Shown here: piece by piece, positions 1 to 5,699 of the stretch
Layout of the letters: every line of letters starts with the position of its first letter
Position numbering within the stretch: the first letter of the stretch is position 1
Source: an uncultured Campylobacter sp.
GTDB lineage: Bacteria; Campylobacterota; Campylobacteria; Campylobacterales; Campylobacteraceae
Assembly: GCF_938017705.1 (NCBI RefSeq)
Contig: NZ_CALIIS010000155.1
Span: forward strand, 1 to 7,553
Direction of reading: 5' to 3'
Length of the DNA: 7,553 nt
The notes under the pieces: generated by a model
Seen by the model: the letters and a program-made list of their open reading frames with translations, nothing else
What the model was told of the DNA's origin: nothing
Database searches by the model: none
Made by a program: the position numbers and the translations under genes

Positions 1-367
1 CCGATTTGCCTTTGCGATACGGCTTTAGTGCGTCGATGATTTTTTGATTTAGCGTCGGTAGATAGTCCTTGATCGCTATCTCTATCAGCTCAAAATTTAG
101 CCGTTCGTATTCGTGCGAGGCGATATTCCTGGTGGCGTTGATAGCTCTTATTTCATCTTTGCTAAAGATCGCCAAAGCCTGCAAATCGTTGCTTTCTTGC
201 AGACCCTTTAGCAGGGCGTGGATATTGATGAACTGCATCATTATCGCAGGCTGCAAAACGTCCTCGTCGGCAAGAGCCTGCGCTACGCCGCCCTCGCATT
301 TTTTTAGGATGGATGAAATTTTATCAGATATCTTTTTTAATCGCTCGATGCTTGATCTTTCAAACAT
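1..367 (-). CDS. hepT: HepT-like HEPN toxin (RNase), C-terminus cut by window edge
   Basis: The frame is open from an ATG at 367-365 to the left edge, giving at least 122 residues, close to the usual full length of HepT/DUF86 proteins (about 110-145), so little is missing. The protein is predicted mostly helical. Residues 80-87 read RNIASHEY, an exact RX4HXY motif: R80 and H85 are the expected RNase residues of HEPN toxins, and Y87 is the tyrosine that the partner MntA modifies with AMP in studied HepT-MntA systems. The start is set by a strong AAGGAG six bases upstream, located inside the end of the preceding nucleotidyltransferase gene, with an 8-base overlap of the two frames. Known family role: the free protein cleaves RNA and stops growth. 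The role here is inferred from the motif plus the partner gene. Residues 1-60 are less diagnostic. No earlier stop or frameshift is seen. Confidence 0.88.
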   Translation of the reverse strand, partial: MFERSSIERLKKISDKISSILKKCEGGVAQALADEDVLQPAIMMQFINIHALLKGLQESNDLQALAIFSKDEIRAINATRNIASHEYERLNFELIEIAIKDYLPTLNQKIIDALKPYRKGKS

Positions 368-710
368 AAATCGCTCCTTGCAGTAGCTTCATTTTTTCTT
401 CGCGACTTAAAGAGGTAGTATCGCACAGATCGACATTTACATTAAATTTACCGGAGAGCTTTTTTTTAAAATCGTCTAAAAAAACCAGCGCCGAAAAAGG
501 GTTTCCTAGATTTTTTACCATTTTTGCCCCGTCGGTTTCGATTGCGATGTCGATGTCGGAAAATGCGTCGGCGCTACCCTTGGCGTAGCTACCGAAAAGC
601 CCTAGCTCGGTAACGCCAACCGCAAAAAGCCTCTTTTTCTGCGACGATAAAAATTTTAAAATTTCATCTTTGCTGTTGATCGTTTTTTTTGGTGCGGTTT
701 TAGCGCTCAC
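360..710 (-). CDS. mntA: MNT-family nucleotidyltransferase antitoxin (MntA-like)
   Basis: A 116-residue protein with the minimal nucleotidyltransferase signature. Residues 40-54 start GSYAKGSADAF and end SDID, fitting GSX10DXD exactly (G40, S41, D52, D54), and D94 in NVDLCD is the likely third metal-binding aspartate. In characterised HepT-MntA pairs this enzyme transfers AMP from ATP to the tyrosine of the toxin's RX4HXY motif and so silences it; that activity here is inferred. All catalytic residues are present, so the antitoxin looks functional. The start is GTG at 710, supported by AGAGG six bases upstream; no in-frame ATG occurs nearby and a stop lies 19 bases upstream. One base separates it from the nfeD-like stop, and its own end overlaps hepT by 8 bases. 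Antitoxin comes before toxin, the opposite of the hepT-mntA order in the Shewanella prototype. About 15 N-terminal residues are Lys/Thr rich and not part of the core fold. Confidence 0.9.
   Translation of the reverse strand: MSAKTAPKKTINSKDEILKFLSSQKKRLFAVGVTELGLFGSYAKGSADAFSDIDIAIETDGAKMVKNLGNPFSALVFLDDFKKKLSGKFNVNVDLCDTTSLSREEKMKLLQGAIYV
374..379 (-). promoter_or_regulatory. Ribosome binding site of hepT
   Basis: AAGGAG on the minus strand, six bases before the ATG at 367. It lies inside the last codons of mntA, so ribosomes finishing mntA pass straight over it. It fixes the hepT start and points to translational coupling. Confidence 0.8.
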
Positions 711-711
711 T

Positions 712-1284
712 CTACGCCTCTTTCGGGTCTACGAGCGTTTCTTCTTTAGCCCCAGAGCTTTGCGCGTCTTTGCTTGCGGCGGCGTTAGAATTTTTATCGT
801 CGGCGCTCGTGCTGTCCGCGTCGCCTAAATTTGCGTCGCCGTTATTTAAATTTACGCCGTCTGCGCCGCTAGAATTTCGACTGCCATCTTTTTTAACCAC
901 GATCTGGCCGTTTTTTACGCCTAAAATTTCGACGCGGTCGCCCTCGTTAAGCTCCGAAATTTCATCGCTTTTCCAAAACGTGCCTTTAAAATAGACCATG
1001 CCGTTTTTGATTACGCCGGTGCCGCTTTCGTCTAAAAAATTATCCTCGTGTTTCTCTTCAGGTTTGAAAAAGCGCGATTTTAGCGGCCTTTTAAGTGCGA
1101 TTAGAAGCACGAAAGAAAGCACGAACGAAAGCAGAATTTGCACGTCCCAATCAAGGTGAAAGCCGAAGCTTAAAAGCCCCGTGATGAAAAATCCGGCGCT
1201 GAAAAATATAAAGGTGAAATCCATCACCAAAAGCTCGACGATCGCCAAAATCACGCCTATTATGATAAAAATCAGCGCGTTCAT
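712..1284 (-). CDS. NfeD-family membrane protein with long low-complexity C-terminal tail
   Basis: A 190-residue protein. Residues about 3-22, 24-43 and 47-64 are hydrophobic membrane segments. Residues about 80-132 form the small OB-fold typical of NfeD C-termini (GTGVIKNGMVYFKGTFW, then a GDRVEILGVKNGQIVVKK stretch). This is the short NfeD form, without the ClpP-like serine protease domain. Proteins of this kind are encoded next to SPFH/stomatin genes and are thought to work with them in membrane microdomains; the neighbour here fits exactly. Residues 133-190 are a tail of Ser, Asp, Asn, Ala and Gly with no predicted fold, ending in an acidic stretch; this is unusual for the family, which normally stops soon after the OB-fold. 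The ATG at 1284 overlaps the SPFH stop as ATGA, and AAGGA lies upstream. mntA follows after one base. Confidence 0.9.
   Translation of the reverse strand: MNALIFIIIGVILAIVELLVMDFTFIFFSAGFFITGLLSFGFHLDWDVQILLSFVLSFVLLIALKRPLKSRFFKPEEKHEDNFLDESGTGVIKNGMVYFKGTFWKSDEISELNEGDRVEILGVKNGQIVVKKDGSRNSSGADGVNLNNGDANLGDADSTSADDKNSNAAASKDAQSSGAKEETLVDPKEA
717..721 (-). promoter_or_regulatory. Ribosome binding site supporting the GTG start of mntA
   Basis: AGAGG on the minus strand, six bases before the GTG at 710-708. It lies within the last codons of the nfeD-like gene, whose TAG stop (714-712) falls in the spacer. It is the main reason to accept a GTG start here. Confidence 0.65.
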
Positions 1285-2201
1285 TTAGCATCCTTCGCGC
1301 CGTTTTTGCCGAGGAATTCTTTAAGCACGCTAAGAGAGCCGATAAGCTCACTCGTTTCGTAAGGCACTAGAATTTTATCTTTGCTCGGGTTTTTGGACAG
1401 CTCGCTAAAAGCGTTTACGCGACCCTGCGCGAGCAGGTATTCCGCCGCAAAGCTAGAAGCGCTCATCGCTAAATTTATACTGTCCATCGCGTCTTTTTGA
1501 CCCTGTGCTAGCGCGATCTGCTCATATTTTTTCGCATCCGCCATACGCTCGATCGCCTCGGCTTCGAGCACCTTCTCCTGCTTTAGCGCCTCGGCGTTTC
1601 GGATGAGGGCTGCTTTTTCCGCCTCGGCTTTAAGCTCGATCGCGCGCTTTTCGCGCTCGGCTTTCATCTGCATATTCATCGCCTCTTCGATGCCGTGTGG
1701 TACCGAAATTTCGGAGATCTCCACGCGCATGATCTTTACGCCCCAGTTATCCGCAGCGTCGCCCAGAGCGATTTGCAGTTTGGAATTTAACTGATCGCGC
1801 GAACTAAGCGTGCTATCTAGGCTCATCTCGCCGATCGCGCTACGTAGCGTCGTCATCGCTAAATTTGAAATCGCGCGGCGATAATCCTCGACGTTGTAAA
1901 GCGCCATCTTACCGTCGATAACCTTCAAAAACACGATACCGTCGACGCTTATGTTGACGTTATCTTTTGTGATGACTTGCTGCTTGCTGATGTCCACGAG
2001 CTGCTCGCGCACGCTCATCTTCGCGCGCACCGCGTCAAAAAACGGCACGATGATGTGAAAGCCGCCGTCTAGCACCTTATGAAAGCGACCCAGCCGCTCG
2101 ATGATTAAAATTTCCGATTGTGAGACGATCTTGACCCCCATCTTTAGAATTGCCGCGATGAGGACGCAAAATACTATTACCGTAGTTACGAACCCTTCCA
2201 T
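1281..2201 (-). CDS. SPFH/Band 7 (stomatin, paraslipin-like) membrane protein
   Basis: About 306 residues. An N-terminal hydrophobic anchor (about residues 3-20) is followed by the SPFH/Band 7 domain (about 22-180) with typical text: SEILIIERLGRF, then GGFHIIVPFFD, then REQLVDISKQQVITKDNV and RSAIGEMSLDSTLSSRD. Residues about 175-235 are an Ala/Glu/Lys-rich coiled coil (MKAEREKRAIELKAEAEKAA), then a C-terminal Ala-rich segment ending with a conserved ILVPYE. The layout matches paraslipins and E. coli QmcA. Such proteins assemble into ring- or cage-like membrane scaffolds and affect protease and lipid organisation; a specific role here is not shown. I chose ATG at 2201 over an in-frame GTG at 2207 because AGGAG (2211-2207) lies five bases before the ATG and would run into the GTG. 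It is first in the operon, has its own promoter, and overlaps the nfeD-like gene by four bases. Confidence 0.93.
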   Translation of the reverse strand: MEGFVTTVIVFCVLIAAILKMGVKIVSQSEILIIERLGRFHKVLDGGFHIIVPFFDAVRAKMSVREQLVDISKQQVITKDNVNISVDGIVFLKVIDGKMALYNVEDYRRAISNLAMTTLRSAIGEMSLDSTLSSRDQLNSKLQIALGDAADNWGVKIMRVEISEISVPHGIEEAMNMQMKAEREKRAIELKAEAEKAALIRNAEALKQEKVLEAEAIERMADAKKYEQIALAQGQKDAMDSINLAMSASSFAAEYLLAQGRVNAFSELSKNPSKDKILVPYETSELIGSLSVLKEFLGKNGAKDAK

Positions 2202-2206
2202 TTTCA

Positions 2207-2211
2207 CTCCT
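2207..2211 (-). promoter_or_regulatory. Ribosome binding site of the SPFH gene, deciding its start
   Basis: AGGAG on the minus strand, five bases before the ATG at 2201. It overlaps the alternative GTG at 2207-2205, which therefore cannot be properly served by it. Confidence 0.7.
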
Positions 2212-2228
2212 GAATTTAAAATTTCGCA

Positions 2229-2237
2229 ATTATAGCA
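2229..2237 (-). promoter_or_regulatory. Extended -10 promoter for the SPFH-nfeD-mntA-hepT operon
   Basis: Minus strand TGCTATAAT, a perfect TATAAT with the TGN extension. The expected transcription start near 2222 gives a leader of about 20 bases to the ATG at 2201. No -35 box is clear, as is usual for Campylobacter sigma-70 promoters. No other convincing promoter is seen before any of the three downstream genes, so they are probably all read from here. Confidence 0.7.
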
Positions 2238-2270
2238 TTTTTAGCTTATTTTGGCTTTTAAGGCGCGCCG

Positions 2271-2279
2271 TGATACAAT
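2271..2279 (+). promoter_or_regulatory. Extended -10 promoter for the EntS-like MFS gene
   Basis: Plus strand TGATACAAT, an extended -10 with one mismatch in the hexamer. Upstream, T-runs recur at roughly helical spacing (about 2238-2242, 2249-2252, 2256-2259), the pattern typical of Campylobacter promoters in place of a -35. The expected start near 2286 leaves a leader of about 35 bases. Confidence 0.6.
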
Positions 2280-2320
2280 TTCGCTAGATTGTTTATATTA
2301 AATTTACGGGATAAAATTTT

Positions 2321-3511
2321 ATGATAAGATACATCGTGCTACTTCGCCATTCACGCAACTACCGCCTGCTCTTTTCGGCGGGTTTTATATGTATGTTCGG
2401 CTTGTGGTTTTCGGTCGTCGGGGTCGCTACGCTGCTCATTGGGCTTGGCGCGCCGGTGTGGGCGATTACGGCGGTGGGCGTCGTTTCGTTCGTGCCGAAC
2501 GTTTTTTTAGCGCCCATCAACGGCATCATCGTGGATAAATTTCAACCAAAGCCGCTGATGACGGCGATGTTTATAACCGAGATGATCAGTATTTTCATGC
2601 TGATTTTTATCGATAGTTTGGATTATTTGTGGCTGCTGCTTTTGATCGTGGTCGTGCGAAGCGTCGCAGGCACGCTGTTTTTTCAGACCGAATCCTCCAC
2701 GCTGCCGAAATTCCTAAGCCGTCCTTATCTCAAGCTTGCTAACGAGATGACGGGCATTATCTGGACGATCACATATACCTTCGGGATGGCGAGTGCGGGC
2801 GTTTTTATCCACTATTTCGGCGTGCGAGCGGCGTTTATTTTGGATTTTTGTTTATACGTTTTTTCGTTTTTTATCCTGCTGCGGCTAAATTTTAAAGACC
2901 TTGCAAGAAACGCGCCAGGACCCGTGTTTAAGATGCTAAAGGAGGGCTTTTCCTACCTACGCTTGCACCCTTTGGTGGTGCATCTCATCGTGCTTCACGC
3001 CTTCGTCGCCGTCACCACCTACGACAATCTCATCGCGCTTCTTGCGAAGTATAAATACAAAGAAATTTTAAGCGCCTCGCTAGTCATCGGGCTTATGAAT
3101 ATGTCGCGCTCGGCAGCTGCATTTTTCGGGCAGATATGGCTAAGCAAGATCGTAAACAAACACACCTTTTTTTGGATCCTGCTGGGGCAGTTTGCGGGCA
3201 TCGCGCTATGGGCGGTGCTGGAGTTTAACTACTGGCTTTCGTTTGCGGGCATGATCGCGGCGGGATTTTTCATCACGACGGTGTGGTCGTATTCTTTTAC
3301 GCAGCTGCAAAGCCACGTCGATAGGGAGTTTTTCGGGCGCGTTATCGCCTACAACGACATGGCGTATTTCATCGTCGCGACGCTCGTGTCGGCTGCGATC
3401 GGATTTTTTTTCGAGCTTGGATTTTCGCTTTCGCAAATCACCTTCGGCATGGGCTTTATGTTCGCAATCGCGGCATTTTATTATAAATTTTTGATCTACG
3501 AAAAAATTTAA
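2321..3511 (+). CDS. MFS exporter, EntS-like (MFS_3 type)
   Basis: A 396-residue protein with hydrophobic segments along its whole length, about 12 predicted, the normal size for the superfamily. The loop 2-3 motif appears as NGIIVDKFQPK (residues 67-77), a form of the MFS motif A. TESSTLPKFL then LKLANEM (123-143) resembles the LPxLV...LxxAN stretch of the EntS/MFS_3 branch, whose members export siderophores or other small molecules by proton antiport. A second-half motif A is poor. The substrate cannot be told from sequence; no siderophore gene is seen here, so a general exporter is equally possible. The ATG at 2321 follows a weak GGGA about nine bases upstream, and there is no better start. 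It is read from its own promoter and probably forms a single-gene unit, meeting the next MFS gene tail to tail. Isoleucine is coded mostly by ATC and ATT (ATA only about four times). Confidence 0.88.
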   Translation: MIRYIVLLRHSRNYRLLFSAGFICMFGLWFSVVGVATLLIGLGAPVWAITAVGVVSFVPNVFLAPINGIIVDKFQPKPLMTAMFITEMISIFMLIFIDSLDYLWLLLLIVVVRSVAGTLFFQTESSTLPKFLSRPYLKLANEMTGIIWTITYTFGMASAGVFIHYFGVRAAFILDFCLYVFSFFILLRLNFKDLARNAPGPVFKMLKEGFSYLRLHPLVVHLIVLHAFVAVTTYDNLIALLAKYKYKEILSASLVIGLMNMSRSAAAFFGQIWLSKIVNKHTFFWILLGQFAGIALWAVLEFNYWLSFAGMIAAGFFITTVWSYSFTQLQSHVDREFFGRVIAYNDMAYFIVATLVSAAIGFFFELGFSLSQITFGMGFMFAIAAFYYKFLIYEKI

Positions 3512-3520
3512 AATTTTAAA
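3507..3520. terminator. AT-only palindrome between convergent MFS genes
   Basis: TTTAAAATTTTAAA is a perfect 14-base palindrome covering the stop of the plus-strand gene and nearly all of the 10-base gap. It contains no GC pairs, so a hairpin would be weak. It may aid termination in both directions, but it could equally be one more instance of the AAATTT words common in this DNA. Confidence 0.25.
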
Positions 3521-3521
3521 G

Positions 3522-4673
3522 CTATCTTTTCGGCGCGATCTCGGGACGAAAAATAGCAAATATAAATAAAAAGCTCATCGCCGCGAAAAACACCCAGATA
3601 AAGCCGTTTGCGCCCAAAAATTTCATCATCGCGCCGATTATCAAAGGCGAACAGAGCGACGCGCTCGAATAGATAAAAAGCATTGCCGCTGAAATTTGCA
3701 CGCGAGATGCGCCCTCGCCGGTGATGGAGTCGTTTGCGCGCGCTATGGCAAGCGAATACAAAGGAAAGGCGCCAAATCCCAACATCAACGCAAGCGCGCA
3801 CGTTAGGATGAAGCTTTTGGCAAAAAATAGCGCCGCGCAGGAAGTAAGACCCACGACGCAAACTATCATTATGGCGCGTTTGCGACCAAACTTATCTGAA
3901 ATAGTGCCGCAGACGAGCTGCGCTAAGAAGCCTCCTGCCATCGCCGATCCCATAAATGCGCCCACTGAGCCCACTCCAAGTCCCGCGCTTAGCACGAAAA
4001 CGCTCGCCATCGAAAAAAAGCCGTTAATCAAAATGCCCGCGCAAACCACCGTCGCAAACGCAAGCGGCGGCACGATTGAAATTTGCGGCATCGAAATTCG
4101 CATGCGAGCGGGGACTCTAGGAGGATTGAAGCGGATTAAATTTACCGGCAGCAGCGCCAGGATGATGAAAAATGCGCTTAGCACGAAGACCTTCATCGTT
4201 CCGAAATTTAGCGCCAAAATTGCAACTCCTATCGCAAACGCGCCGTAAAAAACCGCTTCATAGATCGCCAGCACGCGGGAGCGGATAGAGTTTGTGATCT
4301 TTGAGTTTATCCAGCTTTCGATTATCATCAAAAGCGCGTAGTAGCAAAAGCCCAAAATAAAGCGCAAAATCGCCCAATATACGAGGTTTGAGCCAAGATC
4401 ATGCAGCATTGCAGCAATTCCGAAAAGCGCCGTAAAGACCGCGTATGCCCGCACGTACGAGAGCGCGCCGATTATCGAAGGCACGAAAAAGCCGCTAAAG
4501 ATCGCACCTAAAAAGAAAAACGCCGAAATCGCTCCGATCTCAAGCTCGCTGTGGCCGGATTCTTTTAGCATGATGCCCGCGCTTGCGATGACTAGCGCGT
4601 CGCCGATAAACATAAAGAAAATCCCCAGAAATAGGGGGCTTAGCGAGCGTGCCGCGCGCATAGATTCAAACAA
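3522..4673 (-). CDS. MFS transporter, YcaD-like
   Basis: A 383-residue protein with about 12 predicted membrane segments. The second-half motif A is clear: CGTISDKFGRKRA (residues 255-267). The IESWIN stretch (118-123) and GFGAFPLYSLAIARANDS (299-316) resemble the YcaD/YfkF group of the major facilitator superfamily, for which substrates are largely unknown. It would sit in the inner membrane; efflux is more likely than uptake but is not shown. The start is TTG at 4673, supported by AAGGA seven bases upstream; the next in-frame ATG at 4661 is 19 bases from that site and so less likely (it would remove four residues). It has its own divergent promoter. It is unrelated in detail to the other MFS gene facing it, so the pair is not a recent duplication. 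Confidence 0.87.
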   Translation of the reverse strand: MFESMRAARSLSPLFLGIFFMFIGDALVIASAGIMLKESGHSELEIGAISAFFFLGAIFSGFFVPSIIGALSYVRAYAVFTALFGIAAMLHDLGSNLVYWAILRFILGFCYYALLMIIESWINSKITNSIRSRVLAIYEAVFYGAFAIGVAILALNFGTMKVFVLSAFFIILALLPVNLIRFNPPRVPARMRISMPQISIVPPLAFATVVCAGILINGFFSMASVFVLSAGLGVGSVGAFMGSAMAGGFLAQLVCGTISDKFGRKRAIMIVCVVGLTSCAALFFAKSFILTCALALMLGFGAFPLYSLAIARANDSITGEGASRVQISAAMLFIYSSASLCSPLIIGAMMKFLGANGFIWVFFAAMSFLFIFAIFRPEIAPKR

Positions 4674-4680
4674 TGACTTT

Positions 4681-4685
4681 TCCTT
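4681..4685 (-). promoter_or_regulatory. Ribosome binding site supporting the TTG start of the YcaD-like gene
   Basis: AAGGA on the minus strand, seven bases before the TTG at 4673 and 19 before the alternative ATG at 4661. The spacing favours TTG. Confidence 0.6.
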
Positions 4686-4703
4686 GGAATTAAATTTGGC
4701 GTT

Positions 4704-4709
4704 ATTGTA
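4704..4709 (-). promoter_or_regulatory. -10 box for the YcaD-like MFS gene
   Basis: Minus strand TACAAT, preceded by GGC rather than TGN. The expected start near 4697 leaves a leader of about 24 bases. No -35 is clear. Confidence 0.45.
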
Positions 4710-4738
4710 GCCTTTTATTGATTAAAGCTCGGTTTTTA

Positions 4739-4747
4739 TGGCAAAAT
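4739..4747 (+). promoter_or_regulatory. Possible extended -10 for the lipoprotein gene
   Basis: Plus strand TGGCAAAAT, with the TG extension and four of six matches to TATAAT. T-runs lie upstream (TTTTATTGATT, then GGTTTTTA). The distance to the ATG at 4775 suits a leader of about 20 bases. This is the best candidate in a short gap, but it is weak. Confidence 0.35.
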
Positions 4748-4774
4748 ATTTGAAAAAATTTTGAAGGAGCGGGT

Positions 4775-5368
4775 ATGAGATTAAAAATTTTAACCGCATT
4801 TTTACTGGTGGCGATATTTGGCGGATGCGCGGCGTTTCGAGGCAAGGTATATATATTGGAGGATCCCAAGGTAAAGGAAGCGTATAGCGCGATAGAGTTA
4901 CCGTATAGCATTAAGATAGATGGAGAAACTTTTACCAGAAAGTATAAAAATCTTGCGGCGGCATATTATTTTTTAAACGGTGAGGAAGGATTTGGCTGGA
5001 GTAAGCTCGTATCTATATCATATTTCAACGACGTAAAAAATATCGATGAGTATGCGTATGGGATATATCAAGCGATCGAAGAGGCCAATGCGGGAAAAAA
5101 ACAAGAGGATCGACGCTCCTTCGGCATTTTAAAGACCAACCATACGCAAGCTATAATAGTACTCCTCAATCCGCCCGCCCCCGGAGATCCTAATTTCAAT
5201 AAATATGAAGTCGATCTAATGGTTGCAGATATGCAAAGCTGCGGACTTGTACTTGTGCAATATGCGAAAAATTTCGATTCGGATAGAGATTTTAAAAAGA
5301 TGCGAAAATTTATAAAGGAAAATAAAGCTAAAATTTTATCGCAGATGCCGAAGATCAGGTGCAGGTAA
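4775..5368 (+). CDS. Small predicted lipoprotein of unknown function
   Basis: A 197-residue protein. The N-terminus MRLKILTAFLLVAIFGGC has a basic start, a hydrophobic core and a lipobox-like FGGC, so C18 is the likely lipidated cysteine. F at -3 is less usual than L, so a plain signal anchor is possible. After C18 comes AAF and no Asp at +2, so outer-membrane sorting is not excluded. The rest is soluble, of mixed charge, with a Pro-rich stretch (LNPPAPGDPNFNKY, 131-144), two more cysteines (C156, C196) and a Lys-rich helix near the end. I recognise no known domain. The start is well set by AAGGAG five bases before the ATG. Nine of 16 isoleucines use ATA, against about four of 37 in the EntS-like MFS gene, and the gene is AT-richer. 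That suggests a different origin or weak expression. It stands alone and is followed by a stem-loop. Confidence 0.82.
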   Translation: MRLKILTAFLLVAIFGGCAAFRGKVYILEDPKVKEAYSAIELPYSIKIDGETFTRKYKNLAAAYYFLNGEEGFGWSKLVSISYFNDVKNIDEYAYGIYQAIEEANAGKKQEDRRSFGILKTNHTQAIIVLLNPPAPGDPNFNKYEVDLMVADMQSCGLVLVQYAKNFDSDRDFKKMRKFIKENKAKILSQMPKIRCR

Positions 5369-5389
5369 CGCGCTGAAAAGTCCAGCGTG
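5369..5389 (+). terminator. Stem-loop directly after the lipoprotein stop
   Basis: CGCGCTG (5369-5375) pairs with CAGCGTG (5383-5389): seven base pairs including one G-U, around a 7-base loop. It starts on the base after the TAA. It is followed by CGATAAAATTTTA rather than a clean T-run, so it is a likely but not classical intrinsic terminator; it could also protect the mRNA 3' end. Confidence 0.5.
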
Positions 5390-5556
5390 CGATAAAATTT
5401 TACCGCAGCGGTTTTAAAACGGCGCGAGCGTTTAAATTTAGAGGCAAGCCGCAACGAAGCGCTGAAATTTTGAGATAAAATTTTAATCCAAACGTTAAAG
5501 CTCTAGTAGTCGTGCCTCGTCGCATCAAAGGGTCGAACTTTATTAAAAAGCCCTGC

Positions 5557-5581
5557 AGCCAAAGCGGCTATCCGCACGGCT
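5557..5581. terminator. Interrupted stem-loop in the convergent gap
   Basis: AGCC (5557-5560) pairs with GGCT (5578-5581), and GCGG (5564-5567) with CCGC (5572-5575), around a 4-base loop and a small internal loop. Read on the minus strand it is followed within ten bases by GCTTTTTAAT, so it could end msbA transcription, about 120 bases past the stop. On the plus strand there is no T-run. Confidence 0.35.
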
Positions 5582-5699
5582 AAATTTCAAAATAAAATTT
5601 CAATCTTTGCGGATAAATTTATGCGGTTTACTTCAAAACTAAAAATTCAAAATTTCATAGAGCAAAACCGGGGCGCAAAAGGGGCAGAATTTTAAAGCT

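Larger units (their letters stand above)
5369..5699. other. Gene-free intergenic stretch, 331 bases
   Basis: It lies between the 3' end of the lipoprotein gene and the 3' end of the msbA-like gene. No frame carries a protein I can support. It holds two stem-loops, and by my count ten RAATTY words, about three times the window average. No tRNA, IS end or CRISPR unit is visible. It is long for a convergent gap in this compact DNA, so a decayed gene or an unrecognised small RNA remains possible. Confidence 0.6.

Noticed and set aside
69..386. Plus-strand open frame of 105 codons at the left edge
   Set aside because: It mirrors the hepT gene, whose motif, start and overlap with mntA are all convincing on the other strand.
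2205..2207. GTG as start of the SPFH gene (two residues longer)
   Set aside because: The AGGAG site overlaps this GTG, leaving no spacer; the ATG at 2201 has correct spacing.
3721..4248. Plus-strand open frame of 175 codons inside the YcaD-like gene
   Set aside because: It is antisense to a clear 12-helix transporter with motif A. Its protein is Ala/Pro/Thr/Lys-rich with no domain, and no Shine-Dalgarno precedes it.
5621..5695. 24-codon plus-strand small frame in the convergent gap (starts MRFTSKLKIQ)
   Set aside because: There is no good ribosome binding site (only GGA eight bases upstream), no promoter, and the product is a simple Lys/Asn/Phe-rich string made of AAATTT words.
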